This document shows, one piece after another, positions 1 to 7,081 of a stretch of 12,916 bases of DNA (position 1 is its first letter; each line of letters opens with the position of its first letter). Source of the DNA: Prolixibacteraceae bacterium (lineage in GTDB: Bacteria > Bacteroidota > Bacteroidia > Bacteroidales > Prolixibacteraceae); contig DPRM01000051.1 in assembly GCA_003537645.1 (NCBI GenBank), positions 36,718-49,633 of the forward strand, given 5' to 3'. The notes beneath the pieces were generated by a model. The model was not told the origin of the DNA. It ran no database searches and was given only the letters and a program-made list of their open reading frames with translations. A program made the translations under genes and the position numbers.

Positions 1-1085
1 CGCATTTGCATTTTTTTTGCGATAGAGTTTTTCGATTTTACGTATTCATAAATGAACTTTGGCAAAATCATCAGTATGGAAACCATCGAAATAAGGAGCA
101 TTAATAAGAGGTGATTATTCAAATTTCGGAACACGTACACCATCCCAATGATGATAATGTTTGAAATAACTATGATCTGAGTGGTGGTACGGTGTGTCAG
201 ATCCAGTTTTAAGAATTTATGATGAATATGATTCATGTCAGGCGAGAAAGGTGATTTTCGATGCAATATCCGCATTGAAAAAATACGAATCATATCAAAA
301 ATCGGAACTGCCAGAATGGCCAGTGCCAAAACTGGTGATACACTATAAAACACTTCGTTCCCTATGGTAGTCAATTCAGTGAAACGAATGGCGCTTATCG
401 ATAGAACCATCCCAAGAATCAACGAGCCCGTATCACCCATAAATACTTTGTTTTTTTTGCCATAAACATTGTAGTAGTAAAAGGCAAGTAGGCTTCCGCA
501 TGTTGCAAAGCTCAGCACTGCATAACTAATTTCTCCTGAAAAGAAAAAGATAAACCCAAAAATTGTGGATGCTAAAATTCCTATTGATGCAGCTAACCCG
601 TCAATTCCGTCAATCAGGTTTAATGCGTTAATAATTCCCACAATGGTTAGCAAGCTGAATGATATACTAAGCGCATAATTAATTTCATTAATGCCCAACA
701 TGCCGTGAAAATTGGTAATACGGATATCACCCAATACCGTTAAAATTAAAGCAGATAGGACTTGGGCAGCAAATTTCTTGCGGGCCGAAATAACTAAAAT
801 ATCATCTTTAATCCCGACAAAAAACAGAATAATCATAGCCGCTGAAATGTAGCGCCAATCTGAAAATGAACCTTTAAAGATGCCAATCAGGGTGCCAATT
901 GAAATACCGACAAAAAGAGCGATCCCTCCCAGATTCGGAATCACCGTTTTATTTACTTTTCGTTCGTTTGGTACATCGTATAAATGCTTGGCTATTGAAA
1001 TCTGAACAATAACCGGTATCGCATAATATACCAGGCAAAGTCCAATAAAAAAAGCTGCAAGTATTTGAAAGATATGTCCAGTCAT
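1..1085 (-). CDS. WecA/WbpL-type polyprenyl-phosphate sugar-1-phosphate transferase (3' end cut by window)
   Basis: This is an integral inner-membrane enzyme of the MraY/WecA family, which transfers a HexNAc-1-phosphate from UDP-sugar to undecaprenyl phosphate and so starts O-antigen or capsule repeat-unit assembly. The frame is open for 361 codons from the ATG to the window edge with no stop, so the C-terminus is missing. Family motifs appear in the expected order: DVPNERK (37-43) and the following NLGG, the Asp pair KDD (93-95), NALNLIDGIDGLA (153-165), FMGDTGS (215-221) and PDMNHIHH (282-289). The HIHH form points to the WecA/TagO/WbpL branch rather than MraY of peptidoglycan. About ten hydrophobic segments are visible. 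It is the last gene on this strand here, separated from wzi by about 950 bases, so it may have its own promoter. The exact sugar (GlcNAc, FucNAc or QuiNAc) cannot be read from the sequence. Confidence 0.9.
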   Translation of the reverse strand, partial: MTGHIFQILAAFFIGLCLVYYAIPVIVQISIAKHLYDVPNERKVNKTVIPNLGGIALFVGISIGTLIGIFKGSFSDWRYISAAMIILFFVGIKDDILVISARKKFAAQVLSALILTVLGDIRITNFHGMLGINEINYALSISFSLLTIVGIINALNLIDGIDGLAASIGILASTIFGFIFFFSGEISYAVLSFATCGSLLAFYYYNVYGKKNKVFMGDTGSLILGMVLSISAIRFTELTTIGNEVFYSVSPVLALAILAVPIFDMIRIFSMRILHRKSPFSPDMNHIHHKFLKLDLTHRTTTQIIVISNIIIIGMVYVFRNLNNHLLLMLLISMVSILMILPKFIYEYVKSKNSIAKKMQM

Positions 1086-2042
1086 AATTTTAATTTAATC
1101 CTGTTTGGGTATAATATCTAAAAGCGAATAGTTTTTCTCTCAAACTTAATGTCATGTTTTTTTTCTCTGTTACCACTTCATATTCGTTGGGTCATTCCAT
1201 TTTAGACCTTTTGTCTTATGTTGTTTCTCCAGATATGCTTAATGTTTATTCAAATCTGAGAACTATTAACTTCTTAAATCAAAAACAATACCATTATTGT
1301 TCACAAATTCGAAGGCTGGAGGCCTGAAGGCATTTCCATACCCTCTCTTTATAAGGTTTCTGTTTTAAGATGCAAATGCTTATCTGTTGGTTGCGTGTAC
1401 ATTGTTAATCTTTTAAAAGTTAACTCTCTTTTGTCAAGATACTGTATCTGAAGCGTATTAGCACAACACCATCATAAACTAATCTTTTGTTTTGCTGACA
1501 TTTTATTGTGTCAGGTGCATACTTGGCAAAGTTATCTTATTTCGGAAGGCGATGCATAAATATATGTTAAATTTAATTATCAAATTGATAAAGGTTCGGA
1601 ATTGAATTTCTCAAATTAATGAAACGTATGTTTTTCAGGATGAGTATGCCATTTTCATGAATGAAGTGATTTTATTCGTTTGTTAATTATTTGTTAAATT
1701 TTTAATTGGGTATGTTTGAGAAGGAATATTTCGAAGTAATGTTTTTACCTTCTAAAGATTTGGAGCCATGCGACAGAACCTGGTGGACTTTTTCATAAGA
1801 ATGCTTTTGCAGAAACTTTAATTTTTATTCATAACTGGAGGCTTCTGATAAGGAAGACTTTTTAACAATCGTAGCTATTTAATTTGAGGTGAACAAATGG
1901 ATACTTAAAATGCCTGAAATAGAAAGGCATAAGGGATAGTGTGTATCGGCAACTCTTCCTGCTCCTACAGAATAACTTCCTATTATTTCCTTCAGGAATG
2001 CTATGTTGATCGCTTTCCCGTTGGAAGTGTTAACTGTACTGC
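1086..2042. other. long AT-rich intergenic region without a recognisable gene
   Basis: About 950 bases separate the wzi stop from the start of the sugar-phosphate transferase. I see no open frame of useful length with a plausible start, no tRNA-like cloverleaf, no strong terminator hairpin with a T run, and none of the CGTCATTGCGA repeats that fill the spacers on the other side of wzi. The stretch could be a long untranslated leader, the remains of a lost gene, or both. Confidence 0.55.
1141..1148 (-). promoter_or_regulatory. possible -7 box of a Bacteroidota promoter for the transferase gene
   Basis: On the minus strand this reads TAAGTTTG, an exact fit to the TAnnTTTG box used by the Bacteroidota primary sigma factor, 55 bases before the ATG of the sugar-phosphate transferase. 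No clear TTG element is found at the expected distance upstream, and AT-rich DNA yields such matches by chance. A second match, TAACTTTG, occurs at 1527-1534. Confidence 0.25.
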
Positions 2043-3458
2043 TCAGAATTCCCAAAAACCGGTATATGAGAAGCCAAGTAGTATTGCGATATTGTTCCCG
2101 TACATAGTTCCATGATCTCCTGAAATACCCAGGTTAAGTTCGATATTCTTTAAGCGGTTGACAGAAGTAGAGGTTTCAAGTTGCCATGAAAATTGTTTTT
2201 TACAATCCCTGTAAATTGGAGCAGTCGATCCAAAATTTTCGGAATAGGCCAATGTCAATCTGTAATTGAATGTTTTGATCATTCCTTTTCCTGAGAAATA
2301 ATAAAGTCGGACAGTATTATTGACTACTGACGTTGATCCGTCCTTGTTGTAATTGGGCGAGGTTAGCCAGGGATTTCCAATAGTCATACCCTTGTAGCTC
2401 CACCCATTGGGAATCAGACCATTGCTATAATAACCATCTAATCCTCCATAGATTACACCATCCAGATCGTGCCAGGGGCCGTTCTGGTCTGTTGTACTTA
2501 AATACTCCAGAACAAAATGATTTAACGGCTGAAATCTGGGTAGTGTGACTGATGTTCCCCAGAGCCCATCTTCAATGGTAGGTGTGTTTGTAATGAATTT
2601 TACGACTGGAGAATCTTCTGCAATGCTTTGCCAGTAAAAGGAAACGAGTGCGAATTTAAGTTTCAGATCCAATCCCAGGTTTTGAGAAATAATGTGATTC
2701 CCCAGGGCATTTTCCTGATCTTCCCAGCTAGCTGAAGAACTTCCACTATGTCCCATAAAAATGCGAAAATAATTATTCCAGTTTACAGGCATTGTGCCAT
2801 AAAGGTTGGATTGTCCACCCCACTGGGCCACATGTTGGACTCCATAATTAATAGTTAGCGGTAAAGTCCCTCCCACACGTATATACCCATATTTATGATG
2901 CAGTAATAGCCCTTTAAGGTTTTTTTGATTGTCGAACCACCCATGCGAGAGTCCGGCTTTAACCTCCAAATAGCCTTTCGTATAAGGTACGGCAACATAG
3001 TTATGTGATTGGATGGCTATCTTAGGCATAGGCCTGCTGTTCGCTGACCACAACATCCCCCCACTTGAAAGTTCGGGATCCTGATTGCCAAAGATCTCCT
3101 GTTTCATTCCCATATACATATTCAGAAAATGTAGTTTGCCCTGGATATAAAGTTCTCCGGGGAAAAAGCGGCTTTCATTTTCGGAGAGGTTTCCATCCAG
3201 TTCTGCACCAAATTCATAATCAATATGCTTCAGGTCATTTATTTCTTTGTGTAAAGTTCCCCAGGTGGTCAAGGAATTGGGTGAAAAACTGTATCGGTCG
3301 TATTGGTTGGCTGTTGACAGGAATGGGGCATACGTTCCGGTGCCTCCGCTAAAGCGGCTATTGATACTGTAGGTAACAGAATCCGTACGGCTTTGTGCCT
3401 TCAAGGTTGTTGCGCTCACTAGAAGCAACAACAGGATATGGTAATGTTTCAGTTGCAT
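2043..3458 (-). CDS. wzi: Wzi-family capsule assembly outer-membrane protein
   Basis: The 471-residue product starts with a short basic N-terminus, a Leu-rich hydrophobic core and a likely signal-peptidase I site after KA at residues 19-20, so it is exported. The rest alternates polar and aromatic residues with many Gly, Tyr and Trp, as expected for a beta-barrel, and ends in a terminal Phe typical of outer-membrane barrels. I recognise it as the Bacteroidota form of the capsule assembly protein Wzi, which in Escherichia coli is an outer-membrane lectin that helps hold capsular polysaccharide at the surface; the length matches the family. It lies on the strand of the fnl genes but about 3.8 kb downstream, beyond the repeat-rich block, so co-transcription is doubtful. 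I found no TAnnTTTG box in the short non-repeat stretch upstream. The assignment is from recall of the family. Confidence 0.8.
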   Translation of the reverse strand: MQLKHYHILLLLLVSATTLKAQSRTDSVTYSINSRFSGGTGTYAPFLSTANQYDRYSFSPNSLTTWGTLHKEINDLKHIDYEFGAELDGNLSENESRFFPGELYIQGKLHFLNMYMGMKQEIFGNQDPELSSGGMLWSANSRPMPKIAIQSHNYVAVPYTKGYLEVKAGLSHGWFDNQKNLKGLLLHHKYGYIRVGGTLPLTINYGVQHVAQWGGQSNLYGTMPVNWNNYFRIFMGHSGSSSASWEDQENALGNHIISQNLGLDLKLKFALVSFYWQSIAEDSPVVKFITNTPTIEDGLWGTSVTLPRFQPLNHFVLEYLSTTDQNGPWHDLDGVIYGGLDGYYSNGLIPNGWSYKGMTIGNPWLTSPNYNKDGSTSVVNNTVRLYYFSGKGMIKTFNYRLTLAYSENFGSTAPIYRDCKKQFSWQLETSTSVNRLKNIELNLGISGDHGTMYGNNIAILLGFSYTGFWEF

Positions 3459-3492
3459 TCGTTTATTTTCTGTTACTGAATGGGGTTTCCGT

Positions 3493-3846
3493 CGTCATTG
3501 CGAATCCGCTTTTGGGCGGATGAAGCAATCTGTTGTTTAATCCGTCATTGCGAACGCAGTGAAGCAATCTGATGACGGTTGTGTCTCGTTGTCATTGCGA
3601 GTTCATCGTTTGCGGACAGATTGCCACGCTTCATTTCATTTCGCTCGCAATGACGTTTCCTCGGAGCGTCATTGCGAATGGAGCGTAGCGGAATGAAGCA
3701 ATCTGTTGTCATCAAGGGATTGCCACGTCCTACTTCGTCGCACTCGCAATGGTCTTCGACTGCTTCGCGCTCAGGCTCCAACGAGGGTGGGGATTCACAA
3801 CAGATTGCCACGCTCCATTTCATTTCGCTCGCAATGACGCAATCCG
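3493..3846. repeat. cluster of palindromic CGTCATTGCGA...AAGCAATCTG repeats
   Basis: The spacer between wzi and the GIY-YIG gene is built almost wholly from short palindromic elements. Forward copies begin near 3493, 3543 and 3668 (CGTCATTGCGAA...GAAGCAATCTG). Reverse-oriented halves (CAGATTGCCACG...CTCGCAATGACG) end near 3655, 3750 and 3838. Forward and reverse halves lie next to each other, so pairs such as 3591-3655 form inverted repeats that could fold as long hairpins. Reverse halves are joined to a second motif, CTTCGACTG...CTCAGGC...CCAACG. Elements of this kind recur between genes in many bacteria and often yield spurious predicted peptides containing HCERSEAI or similar. No transposase is present. 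Confidence 0.85.
3761..3836 (+). repeat. left copy of a 75-76 bp direct repeat flanking the GIY-YIG gene
   Basis: This segment, running from TGCTTCGCGCTCAGGC to CGCTCGCAATG, recurs at 4176-4250 in the same orientation with one single-base indel and one T/C change by my count. The GIY-YIG gene and 35 bases of its upstream sequence lie between the two copies. Confidence 0.8.
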
Positions 3847-4140
3847 TCATTCAAAAGAGCCTGACAAATCTTTCCAGTCTGGGTTGAGGCGGTTGATCAA
3901 ATCCAGTTTCTTTTGACGTGAACCTGCCTTGATCTGCTTCTCCCGGTGTATCGCTTCTTCAATTGATAGAAATTCTTCGTAATACACCAACTTGGTTACG
4001 TTGTATCGTGATGTAAACGAATCTTTATAAAAACCGGTGCGGTGTTCATACAAACGGTTACCCAGATTGCTCGTGACGCCAGTATATAATACCGTGTGGT
4101 TTTTGTTGGTTAAGATGTAAATGTAACCTCCTTGTTCCAT
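3847..4140 (-). CDS. small stand-alone GIY-YIG endonuclease domain protein
   Basis: The 97-residue product is a single GIY-YIG domain of the UvrC N-terminal type, in the compact YhbQ-like form. The two tyrosine motifs are YIYIL (6-10) and YTG (19-21), followed by Arg29 and His33 of the helix, the HRE segment (65-67) with the expected metal-binding Glu67, and Asn86 near the C-terminus. Family members cut DNA using one metal ion. No DNA-binding extension is present, so the target is unknown. The gene is bounded on both sides by palindromic repeats and by a 75-bp direct repeat, and its last codons touch the repeat cluster. Solo genes of this family within such repeat clusters are, from recall, frequent in Bacteroidota. 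Whether the nuclease acts on the repeats or merely travels with them is not shown by the sequence. Confidence 0.9.
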   Translation of the reverse strand: MEQGGYIYILTNKNHTVLYTGVTSNLGNRLYEHRTGFYKDSFTSRYNVTKLVYYEEFLSIEEAIHREKQIKAGSRQKKLDLINRLNPDWKDLSGSFE

Positions 4141-4345
4141 GGATTATTGTTTGTGTCGTTCTGATGATGTGAGATTGCTTCGCGCTCAGGCTCCAACGGG
4201 GTGGGGATTCACAACAGATTGCCACGCTCCATTTCATTCCGCTCGCAATGGCCTTCGACTGAACTCAGGCACCAGCGGTTCGATTAAGGTGTACGTCATT
4301 GCGAATGAAGCGTAGCGGAATGAAGCAATCTGATGTTCAATGACG
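4141..4345. repeat. palindromic repeat cluster upstream of the GIY-YIG gene
   Basis: It contains the right copy of the GIY-YIG-flanking direct repeat (4176-4250), the CCTTCGACTGAACTCAGGCACC motif (split here across 4251-4272), and one forward element (about 4294-4332) of the form CGTCATTGCGAA...AGCGTAGCGGAATG...AAGCAATCTG. The first 30 bases after the nuclease start codon are not repetitive and would have to hold any private promoter, but no TAnnTTTG box is seen there. Confidence 0.8.
4176..4250 (+). repeat. right copy of the direct repeat flanking the GIY-YIG gene
   Basis: Partner of the copy at 3761-3836, same orientation, starting 415 bases downstream. Recombination between the copies would remove the nuclease gene and leave one repeat, which makes the unit look like a possible duplication or insertion scar. 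Confidence 0.8.
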
Positions 4346-4356
4346 GTTGTTGATCA

Positions 4357-5313
4357 TCAGGGTTGAAACACCCAAACATCTGCTTTTCGTTCATCGTCAT
4401 CTTCGCCTCCTACGATATACCCTTTTTCATTCAGGGTGAAGGCTACTATGTTCTGGCGGCCTCCTCCGGGGAAATCACCACATTTGGTCCATTTGTCTGT
4501 TAGCGGATCGTAACTGACTACATCTGCCAATAATCGGCCGCCATTTAAGGATCCATTCCAGTACCGGCCCAGCATGATGTATCCCCGGCCCCCGATGGTT
4601 ATTCCTTTGGATAAAACACGAACGGCAGGTAAATCGGCAACCCGGTTCCAGCTATCGGTTTCAGTATGGTAGCAGTAAAAGTCTTTATACCTGTCAATAT
4701 CATAGCCTGTGCCTACATACAAGTCCTTGCCAATCGCAAATCCGGCAGTGCCTGTCCTTTTTACCGGACAATTCTTTAATTGGGTCCAGGTGTCGGTTGC
4801 GGGATCGTATTTGTAAGTGTCGCTATTAAACTGGGTCGCGGTATAACCTTCAGTCATGTAAATGCAACCGTCGATCACCGCATAAAACAAATCGTTTTTT
4901 GCCGGTCCGGGGAAAGATGCCACCTGTTTCCAGGTATCTGTGGGTATGTCGTATTCCCAGAAGTCGCTAAACTGGTTTCCTTCGTATGGAGCAATGGCAC
5001 CCAGACCTACATAGGCTTTATCACCTACTACTGCGCCGACGGCTTTAACCCTTGGGGCCCCCGGAAAGTCCGTTTTACGAGTCCATTGATCGGTCTGGCT
5101 GTCGTATTGCCAGAGATCATTTAAAAAACCTTCCCTGGGGCCTGAGCGTCCGAGACAAATAAAGGCTTTGTCCTGATAAACGAAGGAGGTGGCTGATGCC
5201 CGTGCCTCACCCGGGAAGTCGTTCAATTGATCCCAGTTGCTGATGGGGGACCATTCAACTTCTTGTCTGCACGACAGGAGCAGGATTAACAGGATCAGGG
5301 TATAATACTTCAT
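4357..5313 (-). CDS. kelch-repeat beta-propeller lipoprotein
   Basis: The 318-residue product begins with a lipoprotein signal peptide whose lipobox LLSC places the lipidated Cys at position 15, so it should be membrane-anchored outside the cytoplasm. The mature part is a kelch propeller: the repeated strand pattern YDxxTDxWxxxxDFPG occurs near residues 70, 121, 169, 215 and 268, each followed about 15 residues later by a hydrophobic strand ending in a Gly pair or GLG/VGG. A partial unit at the N-terminus (SNWDQLNDFPG, from about 25) and the last strand (ADVWVFQP) would close a sixth blade. Kelch propellers bind proteins or glycans; related periplasmic forms include NanM sialate mutarotase and galactose-oxidase-like domains, but I see nothing that fixes an activity. 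It sits alone between repeat clusters, with no operon partner and no clear promoter box. Confidence 0.85.
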   Translation of the reverse strand: MKYYTLILLILLLSCRQEVEWSPISNWDQLNDFPGEARASATSFVYQDKAFICLGRSGPREGFLNDLWQYDSQTDQWTRKTDFPGAPRVKAVGAVVGDKAYVGLGAIAPYEGNQFSDFWEYDIPTDTWKQVASFPGPAKNDLFYAVIDGCIYMTEGYTATQFNSDTYKYDPATDTWTQLKNCPVKRTGTAGFAIGKDLYVGTGYDIDRYKDFYCYHTETDSWNRVADLPAVRVLSKGITIGGRGYIMLGRYWNGSLNGGRLLADVVSYDPLTDKWTKCGDFPGGGRQNIVAFTLNEKGYIVGGEDDDERKADVWVFQP

Positions 5314-5337
5314 GGGGATAATTTATTGTTTCATGTG

Positions 5338-5546
5338 GGTCATTGCGAATGGAGAGTTCAACCCGTCATTGCGACGCAGTGAAGCGATCTGTTCTTTTCA
5401 AGGGATTGCTTCGCTTCATTTTATTTCGCTCGCAATGGCCTTCGATTGAACTCAGGCACCAACGAGTGTTAGGGTATTCGAACAGATTGCCACGGTTTCG
5501 TTCCTCAACCTCGCAATGACGCTTCGACTGAACTCAGGCGCCAATG
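5338..5546. repeat. palindromic repeat cluster upstream of the kelch gene
   Basis: Two incomplete forward elements (from about 5340 and 5364) are followed by reverse halves ending CTCGCAATGG and CTCGCAATGACG. The part from 5429 to 5546 is a third, more diverged copy of the unit that is directly repeated at 6846 and 7082 (CCTTCGATTGAACTCAGGC, then a GTATTCGAACAGATTGCCA segment). The remaining 42 bases up to 5588 hold nothing I recognise. Confidence 0.8.
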
Positions 5547-5588
5547 CTTTTTGTCCGTTCTTTTTGAATTGAAGCTGGTATTTATTCA

Positions 5589-5777
5589 TTTCTGACGGAT
5601 GCAGGTGCAATTCAACTGAATATATGTCATTTTTCAGTAAATATTTGTTGAACTGAAGTGAATATATGTCATTTTTTGATTGATATATGCGAATTTCAAC
5701 TGAATATATGTCATTTTTAAGTCGATTAAAATCAATTTAAAGTGAATGTATGTCAGTTTTAAATCGATAAATGTCAT
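5589..5777 (-). repeat. array of nine degenerate 21-bp tandem units
   Basis: Read on the minus strand from 5777, nine consecutive 21-base units follow without indels. The clearest units begin at 5714, 5672 and 5630 and share the 14-mer ATGACATATATTCA exactly; the units between them are more diverged, giving a 42-bp higher-order period. Constant unit length divisible by three, together with a frame that keeps Thr, Ile and Lys positions, suggests past or present coding. Alternatively, TGA...TCA half-symmetry around an AT core at two-helical-turn spacing would fit repeated binding sites for a protein. The array lies upstream of the plus-strand gene at 5965 and in DNA clearly richer in A+T than the flanking palindromic repeats. 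Confidence 0.75.
5634..5777 (-). CDS. possible 47-residue heptad-repeat peptide encoded in the 21-bp array
   Basis: From the ATG at 5777 the minus strand is open for 47 codons, reading as six and a half heptads of consensus (M/L)-T-(Y/F)-I-x-(L/F)-K. A single TGA ends the frame at the sixth position of heptad seven; the pattern then resumes for two further heptads before the next TGA at 5586-5588. Isoleucine at heptad position four is kept in all nine units although its codon alternates between ATT and ATC. The peptide would be basic with alternating hydrophobic residues. No ribosome binding site or promoter stands out. The frame may be a relic, a fragment of a longer repeat protein, or a by-product of non-coding repeats, so I hold it only as a candidate. 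Confidence 0.22.
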   Translation of the reverse strand: MTFIDLKLTYIHFKLILIDLKMTYIQLKFAYINQKMTYIHFSSTNIY

Positions 5778-5792
5778 CTTTCTATCAGCAAT

Positions 5793-5964
5793 TTAAAATT
5801 TTATTTAAATGATAAGCTGTTGATAAAATGTAAGTTGTATTGGAATTAAATAATTCAAAATGTTTATTGAATATATAAAAGTGTATTGACTTTTATAATT
5901 TAATTATTTAAATTAGTACATAATAAATTTATGCGTACTTATTTCTAATTTAAACTTAACAACA
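5793..5964 (+). promoter_or_regulatory. very AT-rich leader and likely promoter region of the 5965 gene
   Basis: This stretch contains almost only A and T and runs directly into the plus-strand gene. A TTGAC at 5886-5890 is followed about 18 bases later by TAAATT, a loose -35/-10 arrangement, but there is no exact TAnnTTTG box. The bases just before the ATG (TTAACAACA) are purine-poor, in line with the weak Shine-Dalgarno use of Bacteroidota. The exact promoter is not resolved. Confidence 0.3.
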
Positions 5965-6654
5965 ATGAATCGCACACAGATTAACAAGATTCGTATGTAT
6001 TCGGCCACCAACATGGTGCTTACGAATCATTCAGTTGTAGTATCAGATTTTCCTGAATTGCAGGAAGCCCATAACGAGCTTCAGGGTTCTCTGGGCGTTA
6101 TTGATGAAAACCGGCAGGTACAGGAAACGGATACTACTGGTTTGACGGTTGAAAAGACCGTAATCAGGCAACGGGTGAATAAGCTCATTCTTCAATTTTC
6201 GGCGGCTTTGCTGGCTTATGCCACCATTAACAAAAACAATGAGCTAAAAGCGAAAGCCACGTATAAGAACAGTGATTTGATCCATGCGGCTGATCCGATT
6301 CTTTACGATATTGGATTTTTGTTACTGAACCTGGCTCGTCCTCTGCAAAATGAGATTCAGCGGTTCTCATTGAACCCACAGGATTTTGCGGATCTGGAAC
6401 AAAACCTGAACCTGTTTAAACAGTCGATTCCGCAGAAGCGTGTGGCAACCGGAACTTCCAAGGTTTCTACAAAAAATATCGATTTAATGTTCAAGTCTAT
6501 TGATGAACTTTTGAAAGAACGAATTGATATTTTAATGCTTCATTATCAGTTTTCGAATCCGGATTTTTACAATGAATACAAAAGCGCCCGTTCGATCGTT
6601 GGCTATACCGGAGGCGGTAAGGGGGGAACCAGCACCGAAGAACCTCCGAAATAG
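5965..6654 (+). CDS. conserved-looking helical protein of unknown function
   Basis: The 229-residue product has no signal peptide and no long hydrophobic segment, so it is probably cytoplasmic. It is rich in helix-favouring residues over about 205 positions (heptad-like hydrophobic spacing near 60-100 and 165-195) and ends in a flexible Gly/Ser/Pro tail with a GYTGGGKGGT segment. The N-terminus MNRTQINKI and the C-terminal NPDFYNEYKSAR segment recall, from memory, a family of uncharacterised Bacteroidota proteins with the same ends; I know no function for it. It is the only well-supported plus-strand gene in the window, with its own AT-rich leader and a strong terminator, so it is an independent transcription unit inside the repeat-rich block. 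The GGGKGGT tail is not a convincing Walker A, because it lies at the extreme C-terminus with no fold around it. Confidence 0.8.
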   Translation: MNRTQINKIRMYSATNMVLTNHSVVVSDFPELQEAHNELQGSLGVIDENRQVQETDTTGLTVEKTVIRQRVNKLILQFSAALLAYATINKNNELKAKATYKNSDLIHAADPILYDIGFLLLNLARPLQNEIQRFSLNPQDFADLEQNLNLFKQSIPQKRVATGTSKVSTKNIDLMFKSIDELLKERIDILMLHYQFSNPDFYNEYKSARSIVGYTGGGKGGTSTEEPPK

Positions 6655-6684
6655 TGGGATCATTTAATTGGCCTGATGAATTTT

Positions 6685-6722
6685 CCGCCGCAGTCGTTAA
6701 AGGTTGCGGCGGTTTTGTTTTT
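6685..6722 (+). terminator. intrinsic terminator of the 5965 gene
   Basis: A perfect 8-bp stem, CCGCCGCA with TGCGGCGG, encloses a 12-base loop and is followed directly by a T run interrupted by one G. It starts 31 bases after the stop codon. Confidence 0.9.
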
Positions 6723-6845
6723 GCTACATACCGTCATTGCGAACGCAGTATTGCGGAATGAAGCAATCCGTTGTTTAATCCGTCATTGCGAACGCAGTGA
6801 AGCAATCTTTACGAATTCATGTGAGTTTGCTTCGGTCGTTCCTCC

Positions 6846-6992
6846 CTCGCAATGGCCTTCGATTGAACTCAGGCACCAACGAGGGTTAGAGTATTCGAAC
6901 AGATTGCCATGGTTTCGTTCCTCAACCTCGCAATGACGCTCCGATTGAACTCAGGCACCAACGCTCCGATCATCGCATGTCGTCATTGCGAA
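6846..6992 (+). repeat. first copy of a 147-bp direct repeat
   Basis: Starts CTCGCAATGGCC and ends at CGTCATTGCGAA; the second copy follows 236 bases downstream with only about four substitutions and no gap. It joins a reverse palindromic half, a CTTCGATTGAACTCAGGC motif and the start of a forward element, so the duplication unit is larger than the palindromic element itself. Confidence 0.85.
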
Positions 6993-7081
6993 CGCAGTGA
7001 GGCAATCTGATGACGGTTGTGTCTCGTTGTCCTTGCGAGTTTATCGTTTGCGGACAGATTGCTTCGCTTCATTTCATTGCG

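Noticed and set aside
1086..2042. Hidden gene, tRNA or small RNA in the long spacer beside wzi
   Set aside because: Open frames are very short and lack starts or known motifs, and no cloverleaf or terminator is visible; a noncoding RNA cannot be excluded but is not supported.
3545..3887. Overlapping open frames on both strands in the first repeat cluster
   Set aside because: They are translations of the palindromic repeats, showing repeat-derived peptides such as HCERNE and IASLRSQ, with no domain and no start context.
5589..5777. CRISPR array
   Set aside because: The 21-bp units are contiguous and degenerate with no constant repeat separated by unique spacers, and no cas gene is near.
6600..6640. 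P-loop-like GGGKGGT in the unknown-function protein
   Set aside because: It sits in the disordered last residues with no upstream beta-strand or downstream helix, so it cannot form a nucleotide-binding loop.
6676..6936. An 86-codon plus-strand frame containing HCERSEAI
   Set aside because: It starts inside the terminator of the preceding gene and runs through palindromic repeats; HCERSEAI is a familiar artefact of translating this repeat type.
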